Assembly (NCBI GenBank): GCA_947378235.1
Contig: CANCJE010000005.1
Span: 1-46,350, forward strand
From: Caulobacteraceae bacterium
GTDB lineage: Bacteria; Pseudomonadota; Alphaproteobacteria; Caulobacterales; Caulobacteraceae
Length of the DNA stretch: 46,350 nucleotides
Direction of reading: 5' to 3'
Part shown: one piece after another, positions 35,425 through 43,095 of the stretch
Position numbering within the stretch: the stretch's first letter is position 1
Layout of the letters: each line of letters starts with the position of its first letter
The notes under the pieces: generated by a model
What the model saw: the letters and a program-made list of their open reading frames with translations, nothing else
Told to the model about the DNA's origin: nothing
Databases searched by the model: none
Position numbers and translations under genes: made by a program

Positions 35425-35781
35425 CTAAATGGCGATTAGCGCCGCTGCTAATCGTCGCCCCTCAGCGGCCAAGACATTGTACATGCGGGCGGCTGTGGCG
35501 GTGTCCATAAACTCTAGTCCAATGCCCGCCCGCTGCAGGGCATCGCGAACTGACCGGGGTGGTAGGGCCTGCACCGCGCCGGTCCCCAGCAACACAAACT
35601 CCACCGTACCCAAACCCGCCGCAAAGACGGGAGCCAAGTGATCCGGGGTCAAAGCCTCTAGGCTCGTCGCCTGCCAAGGCTGGGCGGCATCATCAAGGAT
35701 CAGCAGCGAGCCCTCATGGCGTTGGCCAGAGACCCGAAAGCCTCCGCCGCCATAGGCATCAATGGATGGCGGATGACGCAA
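35425..35781 (-). CDS. Mth938-like (NDUFAF3-family) protein
   Basis: No ATG fits. A TTG at 35781, after AAGGG and 4 bp past the secF stop, gives a 118-residue protein of the Mth938/DUF498 family. Landmarks are IDAYGGGGFRVSG near 7-19, LTPDHLAPVF near 44-53, EFVLLGTGA near 61-69 and a C-terminal MDTATAARMYNVLAAEGRRLAAAL at 92-115. The mitochondrial relative NDUFAF3 helps assemble complex I. Bacterial members commonly lie next to secDF. Its position right behind secF suggests co-transcription with secD-secF. Confidence 0.82.
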   Translation of the reverse strand: MRHPPSIDAYGGGGFRVSGQRHEGSLLILDDAAQPWQATSLEALTPDHLAPVFAAGLGTVEFVLLGTGAVQALPPRSVRDALQRAGIGLEFMDTATAARMYNVLAAEGRRLAAALIAI

Positions 35782-35785
35782 GACC

Positions 35786-36727
35786 CTAGCCCTTGAGGAC
35801 CGTGGCGATGGGCTCAGCGTCGTCGTTCCGCTTGACGCCCCACAGAAGGATGATCGGCGAGGCGACATAGACCGACGAATAGGTACCGATCACGATGCCG
35901 AAGATCAGTGCGATCGAGAACCCGTGCAGGGCCTCACCGCCAAAGATCGCCAGACCCGACAGTGCCAAGATGGCGGTCACACCGGTAATGATCGTCCGCG
36001 ACAGGGTCTCGTTGATCGACAGGTTGATCACATCGCGCAGAGGCATCTTCTTATATTTACGCAGATTTTCGCGAAGACGGTCGAACACAACCACCGTATC
36101 GTTCATTGAATAGCCGATGATGGTCAAGATCGCGGCGATCATGGTCAAGGTGAACTCAAGTCTGAACAGCACGATCAGGCCAAAGGTCAAGATCACGTCG
36201 TGGAACAGGGCGGCCACGGCCCCCAGACCGAACTGAAGCTCGAACCGAAACCAGATATAGAGCAGCATCAGGCCAATCGCGACGCCTAGCGCCAAAATAC
36301 CGTTGCGGAAAAGCTCGCCCGAAACCTTAGGCCCCACCACTTCAGTCCGCGAATAGGTCACCGGACCGATGGCCGTATTCAGAGCCGTCTTCACCCGCTC
36401 AACGGTCTTGGCCGGATCAGACCCATCTGGGGTCTGGAAGCGGATCAGGGCGTCATTGGGCGCACCAAAGGCCTGAACCTGAACATCACCCAACCCAAGC
36501 GTTCCCAAGGTGCCGCGCACGGTGACAAGGTTTACGTTCTTAGCGCCTGTGTTCAGTTCCAGAACGGTACCGCCCTTGAAGTCGATGCCGAAATTCAGCC
36601 CCGGACGATAGAGGGAAACACCCGTCGCCAGCACGGCAACGATGGACAGGATCGCAGCGATACGAGCGAAACCAACGAAATCCAGATTGGTCTTCTCTGG
36701 AAGCAGTTTGATGAACGGCCAGAACAT
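35786..36727 (-). CDS. secF: Protein translocase subunit SecF
   Basis: The 313-residue protein has the SecF order: a first membrane segment near 20-40 then the periplasmic head (NFGIDFKGGTVLEL), and five further segments with the conserved IGYSMNDTVVVFDRLRENLR near 205-224. With SecD it uses the proton gradient to help the Sec channel release proteins into the periplasm. It is 10 bp downstream of secD and 4 bp upstream of the Mth938-like gene. Confidence 0.96.
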   Translation of the reverse strand: MFWPFIKLLPEKTNLDFVGFARIAAILSIVAVLATGVSLYRPGLNFGIDFKGGTVLELNTGAKNVNLVTVRGTLGTLGLGDVQVQAFGAPNDALIRFQTPDGSDPAKTVERVKTALNTAIGPVTYSRTEVVGPKVSGELFRNGILALGVAIGLMLLYIWFRFELQFGLGAVAALFHDVILTFGLIVLFRLEFTLTMIAAILTIIGYSMNDTVVVFDRLRENLRKYKKMPLRDVINLSINETLSRTIITGVTAILALSGLAIFGGEALHGFSIALIFGIVIGTYSSVYVASPIILLWGVKRNDDAEPIATVLKG

Positions 36728-36737
36728 GGGTTTCGCC

Positions 36738-38333
36738 TTAAATAATCGGAAGTTTTTTGGGACGGGCGATACGGAACCACCAGCCGATCAGGACCTGGGT
36801 AATCAACACGGCCGTGAAGACCGAGGTGATAACGCCAATGGACAGGGTCCAGGCAAAGCCGCGAACCGGCCCAGAGCCGAACTGGAACATGATCAGGGCG
36901 GCAATGATCGTCGTAACATTGGCGTCGATGATGGTGGTCATAGCCTTCGCATAACCGGCCTCTGCCGCCGCAATGGGCGTGCGTCCGGCTCGAACCTCGT
37001 CTCGCATCCGCTCATAGATCAGCACGTTGGCGTCAACCGCGACCGCGAGGGTCAAGATCAGACCCGCAATACCGGGCAGGGTCAGGGTCGCTTGCGTCAC
37101 ACTCATCAGAGCAACGATCAGCAGACCATTGACGACCAGGGCCGCCGCCGCAAAGCCACCGAACAGACCATAGGCCAGAATGATAAAGGCAAAGATCAAG
37201 GAAGCACCGAGAAGGGTCGAGAACTGACCCGCCTGCACGGCATCGGCGCCCAGTTCAGCGCCAACCGTACGCTGCTCTTCAACCTTCAAAGGCGCAGGCA
37301 AGGCACCGGCGCGAAGCAGGACCGCCAACTCATTGGCGCTGGCCTCGGTAAAGTTACCGCTGATCTGGCCGGAGCCACCGCGGATGGGTTCATTGATGCG
37401 TGGGGCAGAAATGATCTTACCGTCGAGCACAATCGCAAAACGCTTGCCCGTATTGTCCGCCGTAGCATCGCCGAAGCGACGGGCCCCTTGGCCATTGAAC
37501 CGGAAGGACACGACGGCCTGGCCGGCCTGATCGAACGCGAGGCGGGCGTCGGTCAGCATTTCGCCGGACACGACCGCACGACGCTTGACCAGTTGCATCG
37601 GCTCGGACGGCTCTTCACTGGGTAGGAGTTCAGACCCGGGAGGAATACGTCCGGCCGCGGCCTCTTGCAGGGTGACACTGTCATCGACCATCTGGAAGGT
37701 CAGCTTCGCGGTTTGACCGATCACGTTCTTCAAACGCTCAGGATCGCTTTCGCCGGGGGCCTGAACCACGATACGGTTAGTCCCTTGACGGATGATCGTC
37801 GGCTCACGTGTACCGAGGGCATCAATCCGCCGACGCAGGATCTCAATCGATTGCTCGACGGCCTTAGTCGCTTCGGTGTTCAAAGCCTCCTGAACGAGGG
37901 AAAGCTCGATGGTCTGGTCGCTGAGGACCTGAACATTCATGTCCCGACCACCGCGTGCGCCCGGCAAAGGCTGGCCAAGACGGCTAAGGGCCTTGCGGGC
38001 GGCATCGACCTGAGTGGGATCGGTCACGCGAACGGTAATCACGCCATTGACCTGACCCAGACCGCTAAAGACGATCTGATCGGTGCGCAGGGTGCCGCGC
38101 ACATCTTCAAGCAGATTGGCCAAGCGCTCACGCTTCAGCGCGTCCGTGTCCACTTCGAGCAGAAGGTAGGAGCCCCCCTGCAGGTCAAGACCCAGATTAA
38201 GCTTCTGATGCGGAGCCCAAGCGGGCATCTGATCCATCACCGACTTGGGCAGGACGTTTGGCAAGGTGAACACAAGGCCGAACAGAAGTGCGGCTGTGCA
38301 AGCGATCACCTTCCAGCGGGCAAGATTGAGCAT
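36738..38333 (-). CDS. secD: Protein translocase subunit SecD
   Basis: The 531-residue protein has a first membrane segment (9-29), a large periplasmic P1 region starting at LGLDLQGGSYLLLEV, and five C-terminal segments with VDANVLIYERMRDEVRAG near 460-477. A shorter SecD of this size is normal in alphaproteobacteria. It works with SecF and YajC at the Sec channel. It follows yajC with an intervening hairpin that may dampen read-through. Confidence 0.96.
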   Translation of the reverse strand: MLNLARWKVIACTAALLFGLVFTLPNVLPKSVMDQMPAWAPHQKLNLGLDLQGGSYLLLEVDTDALKRERLANLLEDVRGTLRTDQIVFSGLGQVNGVITVRVTDPTQVDAARKALSRLGQPLPGARGGRDMNVQVLSDQTIELSLVQEALNTEATKAVEQSIEILRRRIDALGTREPTIIRQGTNRIVVQAPGESDPERLKNVIGQTAKLTFQMVDDSVTLQEAAAGRIPPGSELLPSEEPSEPMQLVKRRAVVSGEMLTDARLAFDQAGQAVVSFRFNGQGARRFGDATADNTGKRFAIVLDGKIISAPRINEPIRGGSGQISGNFTEASANELAVLLRAGALPAPLKVEEQRTVGAELGADAVQAGQFSTLLGASLIFAFIILAYGLFGGFAAAALVVNGLLIVALMSVTQATLTLPGIAGLILTLAVAVDANVLIYERMRDEVRAGRTPIAAAEAGYAKAMTTIIDANVTTIIAALIMFQFGSGPVRGFAWTLSIGVITSVFTAVLITQVLIGWWFRIARPKKLPII

Positions 38334-38375
38334 GGGCTTTGGACTTTCGGCGCCTAAAGGATGGGCGGTAACATC

Positions 38376-38408
38376 AAAAAGAACGGCGGCAGGATGGTCC
38401 CGCCGCCG
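38376..38408 (-). terminator. Intrinsic terminator or attenuator between yajC and secD
   Basis: On the minus strand CGGCGGC (38402-38408) pairs with GCCGCCG (38384-38390) across an 11-base loop and is followed by TTCTTTTT. It may reduce read-through from yajC into secD rather than stop it. Confidence 0.6.
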
Positions 38409-38414
38409 CGATCA

Positions 38415-38771
38415 TTAGGACTTGGTGTCGTTGGCTGCGGCAGGCTCGCCGCGCGTGCGCACATCCGAGATCATCGACTTAACGACCTTCACCGTCACGC
38501 CAGTGGCGATTTCGACGCCCACTTCGGTCTCTTCGACGCGCGCGACCTTGCCGATCATGCCATTCGACAAGACCACCGTGTCGCCACGCTTAATGCCGGT
38601 GATCAGGGCCTGATGTTCCTTGGCGCGCTTTTGCTGCGGACGAATCAGGAGGAAATAGAACAGGACCAAGAGCAGCAAGATCGGTGCGATCTGCATCAAA
38701 AAGTCTTGTGGGCCGCCCATTGGGGCGCCTGCTGCTGCAGCGGTCTGGGCCATAGCCGGGGTCGCGAACAT
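38415..38771 (-). CDS. yajC: Preprotein translocase subunit YajC
   Basis: The 118-residue protein has one membrane segment (about 26-43: IAPILLLLVLFYFLLIRPQQKR) followed by the small YajC domain with ALITGIKRGDTVVLSNGMIGKVARVEE and VEIATGVTVKVVKS. The N-terminus MFATPAMAQTAAAAGAPMG resembles a signal-like stretch, as in other alphaproteobacterial YajC. It is part of the SecDF-YajC complex. It is first in the minus-strand run yajC, secD, secF, Mth938-like, and divergent from the ATPase gene at 38889. Confidence 0.95.
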   Translation of the reverse strand: MFATPAMAQTAAAAGAPMGGPQDFLMQIAPILLLLVLFYFLLIRPQQKRAKEHQALITGIKRGDTVVLSNGMIGKVARVEETEVGVEIATGVTVKVVKSMISDVRTRGEPAAANDTKS

Positions 38772-38888
38772 GAAGTCTCACCTGTTATGGTCGGCCGATA
38801 CGAACATCGTCGGCCTGAAGTTGCCGGAAACTAGGCGTTGAAGGCGGGTTTTGCAATGGAGCGCCAACCGCTTTAGGAACCATTGGTC

Positions 38889-39728
38889 ATGACCCATGAT
38901 CTAAATGCCACCCTGATCCGTATCGCTGAGGCTCTAGAACGCCTAGCGCCCGCCCCTGTGCCAGAGCCAGACTTCGCCTCAGCCAAGCTCTTCCGCCATG
39001 ATGCCGCCCAAGGTCTGTTCGTCGCTGCGCCGGACTATCCGCTGGCGCTGGACCTTCTGGTCGGGGTCGAGCGGCAAAAGTCGCGTTTTGTTGAGAATCT
39101 GCGCCGCTTTGCCAAGGCGCGTCCGGCCAATCCGGTCCTGCTCTGGGGCGCGCGGGGGGCGGGCAAGAGCTCGATGGTCAAGGCCGCCTTCATGGCCGTC
39201 GCCGCCGAACAGCCCATCCTTCGCCTGATCGAGGTGGACCGCGACGAGGTCACCGCCCTGCCCCGCCTGTTCGAGCGCCTGCGCGGACGCCCAGAGCGGT
39301 TCTTGGTCCTGTGCGATGACCTGTCGTTCGAAGAGGGCGCGGCCTCGGCCAAGGCCCTGAAATCTGCGCTTGAAGGCGGGGTCGGCGGGCCACCGGAAAA
39401 TGTACTCTTCACCGCCACCTCCAACCGCCGTCACCTGATGCCGCGCGACCATAACGAGACCAAGGGGGCCATGGCCGCCGCCGAAGATGCTGAAGAGGAG
39501 GTCTCGGTTTCTGACCGTTTTGGCCTATGGATCGGCTTCCCGCCCATGGACCAGCCGACCTATCTGGAGGCCGTGCGCCTCTATGCCCAGCGCTTTGACC
39601 TGACGATCAAGGACCTCGACCGCCGCGCCCTACAGTGGTCGCAGCTTCGCGGCAGCCGATCAGGCCGCGTCGCTTGGCAATTTATTCGGGATCTGGCGGG
39701 GGAGTTGGACCGCGACCTGCAGGGGTAG
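38889..39728 (+). CDS. DUF815-family AAA+ ATPase
   Basis: The 279-residue protein (ATG 38889; AGGAA at 9-10 bases; the TTG six bases earlier is too close to it) has a P-loop GARGAGKSS at 87-95 and Walker B FLVLCDDLSF with D143 and D144. TATSNRRHLMPRD near 177-189 is sensor 1, and SDRFGLWIGFPP near 208-219 and a C-terminal RGSRSGRVAWQFIRDLA belong to the DUF815 family. Members are cytosolic AAA+ proteins of unknown function. The gene is divergent from yajC, an arrangement I recall from related bacteria. There is no clear second domain. Downstream lies a repeat-rich stretch. Confidence 0.9.
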   Translation: MTHDLNATLIRIAEALERLAPAPVPEPDFASAKLFRHDAAQGLFVAAPDYPLALDLLVGVERQKSRFVENLRRFAKARPANPVLLWGARGAGKSSMVKAAFMAVAAEQPILRLIEVDRDEVTALPRLFERLRGRPERFLVLCDDLSFEEGAASAKALKSALEGGVGGPPENVLFTATSNRRHLMPRDHNETKGAMAAAEDAEEEVSVSDRFGLWIGFPPMDQPTYLEAVRLYAQRFDLTIKDLDRRALQWSQLRGSRSGRVAWQFIRDLAGELDRDLQG

Positions 39729-39812
39729 TCCCCCCTACTCCGGCTGCGCCGGTACTTCCGCCTTTGGAGCAAGTGGCCTAAAGGGCCGAAGGAGGCCTTG
39801 TTTTCTTCCGCT

Positions 39813-39912
39813 TTCCCCGCGAAGGCGGGGGCCCAGACCCGTTCACGCGGTTGAGAGGTTCGGTGATACCCCCCTCTCCCAACCCTCTCCCCCTCAAGGG
39901 GGGAAAGGGCCT
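39813..39912. repeat. Composite C+D element, copy 2 (100 bp)
   Basis: Differs from 18893-18992 by two substitutions only (A to G at 39831, C to A in the CCCAACC segment). The 101-bp family B element lies directly after it here but before it in the other location. Confidence 0.9.
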
Positions 39913-39924
39913 TGTTATTTCATT

Positions 39925-40025
39925 CGCGTCGTTGCGAGCGAAGCGAAGCAACCCTGAAGACTGACACGAACCAGAGTTGATGTTCCCCTGGGTTGCTTCG
40001 GCGCGATGCGCCTCGCAATGACGCG
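39925..40025. repeat. Family B palindromic element, copy 3 (101 bp)
   Basis: Same orientation and same length as copy 1; the left end has a change from ATTGCG to GTTGCG. The right arm GGGTTGCTTCGGCGCGATGC is identical to copy 1. Confidence 0.85.
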
Positions 40026-40043
40026 GAACATATCGATCCGCCC

Positions 40044-40127
40044 TCCTCATGCTGAGCCTGTCGCAGCGTGGGCAACCGCACGGTCCGTGCGCACCATCCT
40101 CGTCCGTCGACGGGCTCAGGATGAGGA
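40044..40127. repeat. Inverted pair of family A elements, partly decayed
   Basis: The first copy keeps TCCTCATGCTGAGCCTGTCG but loses the rest of its arm; the second carries CCGTCGACGGG in place of CCTTCGACAGG, a paired change that keeps symmetry. Two GGATGA units follow the second. Confidence 0.75.
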
Positions 40128-40151
40128 TGAATGACAGGGCTGTGGATGCAT

Positions 40152-40242
40152 CCCCCTCACCCCACCCTCTCCCCCAAGGGGGGCGAAGGCTTTATCGTTC
40201 TTCCTTAGCCCTCTCCCTGAGGGAGAGGGTTGGGTGAGGGCC
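40152..40242. repeat. Family D nested palindrome
   Basis: Outer arms CCCTCACCCCACCCTCTCCC and GGGAGAGGGTTGGGTGAGGG frame the inner CTCCCCCAAGGGGGGCGAAG hairpin. Confidence 0.8.
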
Positions 40243-40252
40243 TTGTTTACCC

Positions 40253-42331
40253 CTACCTCGGCATCACCAGCGCCGGATCAATCGGGCGGGCCTTTTCTTT
40301 CGGCGAGGGAGCATAGCGCAGTTCGAAGTGGAGCTGCGAGGCCTCGACGCCGCCGGTGCGACCGACCGTACCGATGGTCTGGCCCTGGGCGATGCGATCC
40401 TTGATCTTGACCGAGGTGCTGGCCATGTGGGCATAGGCCGTGACCCAGCCGCCTTCGTGCTTGATCAGCACGAGATTACCGAAGCCGGGGACCAGATTGC
40501 CCGAATAGACCACCTCACCGCCCGCAGCCGCGCGGACGGGATCGCCGTCCTTGCCGCTGAGATTGATGCCGTCATTGCGCTGACCACCGGGCTTAATACC
40601 GAAGCCAGAGATCACGTCACCGCGCACAGGCCACAGGAAGCGTCCGCGACCCGAGGCGATGACCTCAGACTCCGTCGGTAGCGCCCCGGTCTCCGCAGCA
40701 GCGGTCGGTGCCGGCGGCAAGGTTACGGGACGTGGCTCTGGTCGAACCGGTGGTGGCAGTGTTCCATTGGCGACCGGCTTGGGCGGCAGAACCGTCGTGG
40801 TCGAAGAGGTCATGGGCTGATTGAGCGGCTGGGCGGCAGCGGCATCATCGGCCGCGCGTTTGGCTGCAAGCGCCCGTTCATTGGCCAAACGGGCGGCCTC
40901 ACGACGGATGGTTTCTTGCTCAGCTTCAAACCGTGCGGCTTCGGCGCGGTCGGCGGCAGCCTGCTGCGCGGCGCGCTCAGCCGCTTCTGCCTTTTTGGCC
41001 AAGCGCACCTGAACCTCAGCCGGCAGCTTGACCTTCTGGCCGGGGCGCAGGCCCTTACTGGAGGTGGTTTTGTTCAGCTTGGTTAGGTCCGAAACGCTGA
41101 CATCAAAGCGGTCGGCAATGTCGGAATAGGTATCGCCGCGCTGAACCTCATAGACCATCGGCGCAGGGACCTTCAGCACCTTGCCCCTTGGCAGGGCATA
41201 GGGCTTTTTCAGGCCGTTCATCTTGATCAGGTCGTCCTTGTCCATCCCCAGACGCTTGGCGACGCTGGCGACCGTATCACCCTTAGCGACCTTGTAGGTG
41301 CCCTTGCCGCCCTGCACGTGCTTAGGCAACGCGGCATAGGACTGGGTCGAGATCTCAATGGCGGGACCACTATCGGCCTCAATCGAACTTGGCGCGACCA
41401 CAGCGCCAGGGACCTTTATGACCTTGCCGCGCGTTAGGGCGTAAGGCTTCTTAAGCCCGTTGAGGGCGATGATCTCAGACTGGCTAACCTTCAAACGCTT
41501 GGCGATGATGGCGACGGTGTCACCCCGAACCACCTTGTAGGTGTCAAAGGTTTCGGCAGCCTCGACGACTGGTGCAGACTTAAGGTCTGACTTCGCGCTT
41601 GGCTTAGCGTCCGCCTGACCTGGCACCTTCAGGACCTTGCCCAAAGAAAGGGCATAGGGCTTTTTGAGATCGTTTAGCGCGATGATGTCGTCTTGACTGA
41701 CCTTCAAACGTTTGGCGATGAGGCCAACCGTGTCGCCGCTTTTCACCCTATAGGTTGCGCTCGTCGTCGCGGCCTGAGGCTCAGATGATCGAACCTTTGC
41801 CTTGGGCTCAGCCGCCACCATAGCCTTGGAGACCGTTAGGGTTAGAACCTGACCAAGCTTCAAAGCATAGGGCTTTCGCAAGCCATTCAGATCGATAATT
41901 TCGGCTTGGCTAACGCCGGTTCGATTGGCGATTCCGCCCACCGTGTCACCCTTGGCAACCGTGTAGGACGAGGGGATGGCATCTTTAGATTTGGCTTTGG
42001 TATCCGAGGCGCGATCGGATTTGGCATCAATGCGCGACGATGCTTTAGCCGCCTTAGACGGCGTAACCTTCAGTACCTTGCCCAAGGATAGGGCATAGGG
42101 CTTTTTGAGGCCATTCATCTCAATCAGATCGGCTTGGGTCATGTCCAAGCGCTTAGCAATCGCCTCAACCGTATCGCCCTTGACCACGACATAGGTGCCG
42201 TCAGCTTCGGCGTTTGCGGCTGCGCGCTTGGCCGACTTGCTGTGGGTCGCAGCATCGGCGCGCAGGACTTCGCCGCTCAGAGGGCTCACACTGAGGGCAA
42301 GGGCCGAGGCCAAGATCAGGACTTTTCTCAT
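40253..42331 (-). CDS. dipM: DipM-like envelope protein: six LysM repeats plus a degenerate LytM (M23) domain
   Basis: ATG 42331 (GGAG 5 bases ahead) gives 692 residues; the longer frame lacks a signal peptide. A signal peptide covers about 1-27. Six LysM units are at about 46-90, 122-166, 193-236, 264-307, 345-388 and 393-436; the first five share a KKPYAL or RKPYAL segment, so they arose by recent duplication. A basic/alanine helix (about 441-500) and a proline-rich link precede a LytM fold at 563-692. Its zinc ligands are altered: N586 and N590 in place of His and Asp, Q666 in place of the first His of HxH; H635 and H668 remain. Caulobacter DipM, a division factor, also has LysM repeats and an inactive LytM domain and lies near surE and pcm. 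DipM there activates other amidases; the same is inferred here. Confidence 0.85.
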   Translation of the reverse strand: MRKVLILASALALSVSPLSGEVLRADAATHSKSAKRAAANAEADGTYVVVKGDTVEAIAKRLDMTQADLIEMNGLKKPYALSLGKVLKVTPSKAAKASSRIDAKSDRASDTKAKSKDAIPSSYTVAKGDTVGGIANRTGVSQAEIIDLNGLRKPYALKLGQVLTLTVSKAMVAAEPKAKVRSSEPQAATTSATYRVKSGDTVGLIAKRLKVSQDDIIALNDLKKPYALSLGKVLKVPGQADAKPSAKSDLKSAPVVEAAETFDTYKVVRGDTVAIIAKRLKVSQSEIIALNGLKKPYALTRGKVIKVPGAVVAPSSIEADSGPAIEISTQSYAALPKHVQGGKGTYKVAKGDTVASVAKRLGMDKDDLIKMNGLKKPYALPRGKVLKVPAPMVYEVQRGDTYSDIADRFDVSVSDLTKLNKTTSSKGLRPGQKVKLPAEVQVRLAKKAEAAERAAQQAAADRAEAARFEAEQETIRREAARLANERALAAKRAADDAAAAQPLNQPMTSSTTTVLPPKPVANGTLPPPVRPEPRPVTLPPAPTAAAETGALPTESEVIASGRGRFLWPVRGDVISGFGIKPGGQRNDGINLSGKDGDPVRAAAGGEVVYSGNLVPGFGNLVLIKHEGGWVTAYAHMASTSVKIKDRIAQGQTIGTVGRTGGVEASQLHFELRYAPSPKEKARPIDPALVMPR

Positions 42332-42430
42332 CGCCGCTCCAAACGAAAGATGGCGGGAATCACCGTTGGCATGGTCGGGCACCATTTACCATGCCGCCCA
42401 CTCAAGCAAATCAATAAATAATTCCACAAG

Positions 42431-43087
42431 TTATAGTTCGCGTGCCACACCCTCAAGTAAGGGTACGAAGCGGACATCACAGAGGGTTTCCACCTTAAAG
42501 TCTCCCTTTCCGTCGCCGGCATAACGCATCAGGCTCTGCACCGGCCCACGCCCAACCGGCGCGACCAGCACGCCAGAGGGTTTGAGTTGTGATAGCAGTT
42601 CCCTAGGCTCACCTGGCGCTGCGGCTGTGACCAAAATACGGTCAAAAGGTGCCTGCTCCCGCCAGCCTTCCGCGCCGTCGCCAAACCGCGTGATAATATT
42701 GGTCAACTCGAGCGCCTTGAACCGCTTCTCCGCCTCGCCCATCAAGGTGCGATAGCGTTCGACCGTATAAACATAACGCGCCAGTCGCGCCAAAACGGCG
42801 GTTTGGTAACCTGATCCCGTCCCGATCTCCAAAACCCGCGAACGGGGCTCGAGGGTCAGGGCTTGGGTCATGAGGCCAACAATAAAGGGCTGACTGATGG
42901 TCTGACCGCAGGCGATGGGCAGGGCCGAATCTTCCCAGGTCCGGTCCTGAAACAGGTCCGGCACGAACAGGTCGCGCGGCGTCTGCTCCAGCGCGCCGAG
43001 GACGTTGGGATCGGTGACACCTTGCGAACGCAGACCCAAGATCAGGCGGGCGCGCCGGGTATCGTCTGTGTCTGGCTCATCGGTCAT
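42431..43087 (-). CDS. pcm: Protein-L-isoaspartate O-methyltransferase
   Basis: The 218-residue enzyme uses S-adenosylmethionine to methylate isoaspartyl residues and start repair of aged proteins. The SAM motif I LEIGTGSGYQT is at 86-96; VERYRTLMGEAEKRF (post I) and FGDGAEGW near 137-144 follow; the PCMT opening RDLFVPDLFQDRTWEDSALPIACGQTISQP is also present at 38-67. It lies 8 bp after surE, a common pairing, and probably shares its transcript. Its end is 99 bp from the DipM-like start. Confidence 0.95.
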   Translation of the reverse strand: MTDEPDTDDTRRARLILGLRSQGVTDPNVLGALEQTPRDLFVPDLFQDRTWEDSALPIACGQTISQPFIVGLMTQALTLEPRSRVLEIGTGSGYQTAVLARLARYVYTVERYRTLMGEAEKRFKALELTNIITRFGDGAEGWREQAPFDRILVTAAAPGEPRELLSQLKPSGVLVAPVGRGPVQSLMRYAGDGKGDFKVETLCDVRFVPLLEGVAREL

Positions 43088-43095
43088 GGACCTTG

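Larger units (their letters stand above)
39729..40252. repeat. Gene-free stretch with all five repeat families
   Basis: In order: a decayed family E copy (39730-39799), the C+D composite (39813-39912), family B (39925-40025), an inverted pair of family A copies (40044-40072, degenerate, and 40097-40127), and family D (40152-40242). The last ends 10 bp before the stop of the LysM/LytM gene on the minus strand, so it may end that transcript. No gene is supported. Confidence 0.85.

Noticed and set aside
36642-37625. 327-codon plus-strand frame opposite secD/secF
   Set aside because: Antisense to well-conserved secD; composition is Gln/Gly/Arg-rich shadow sequence.
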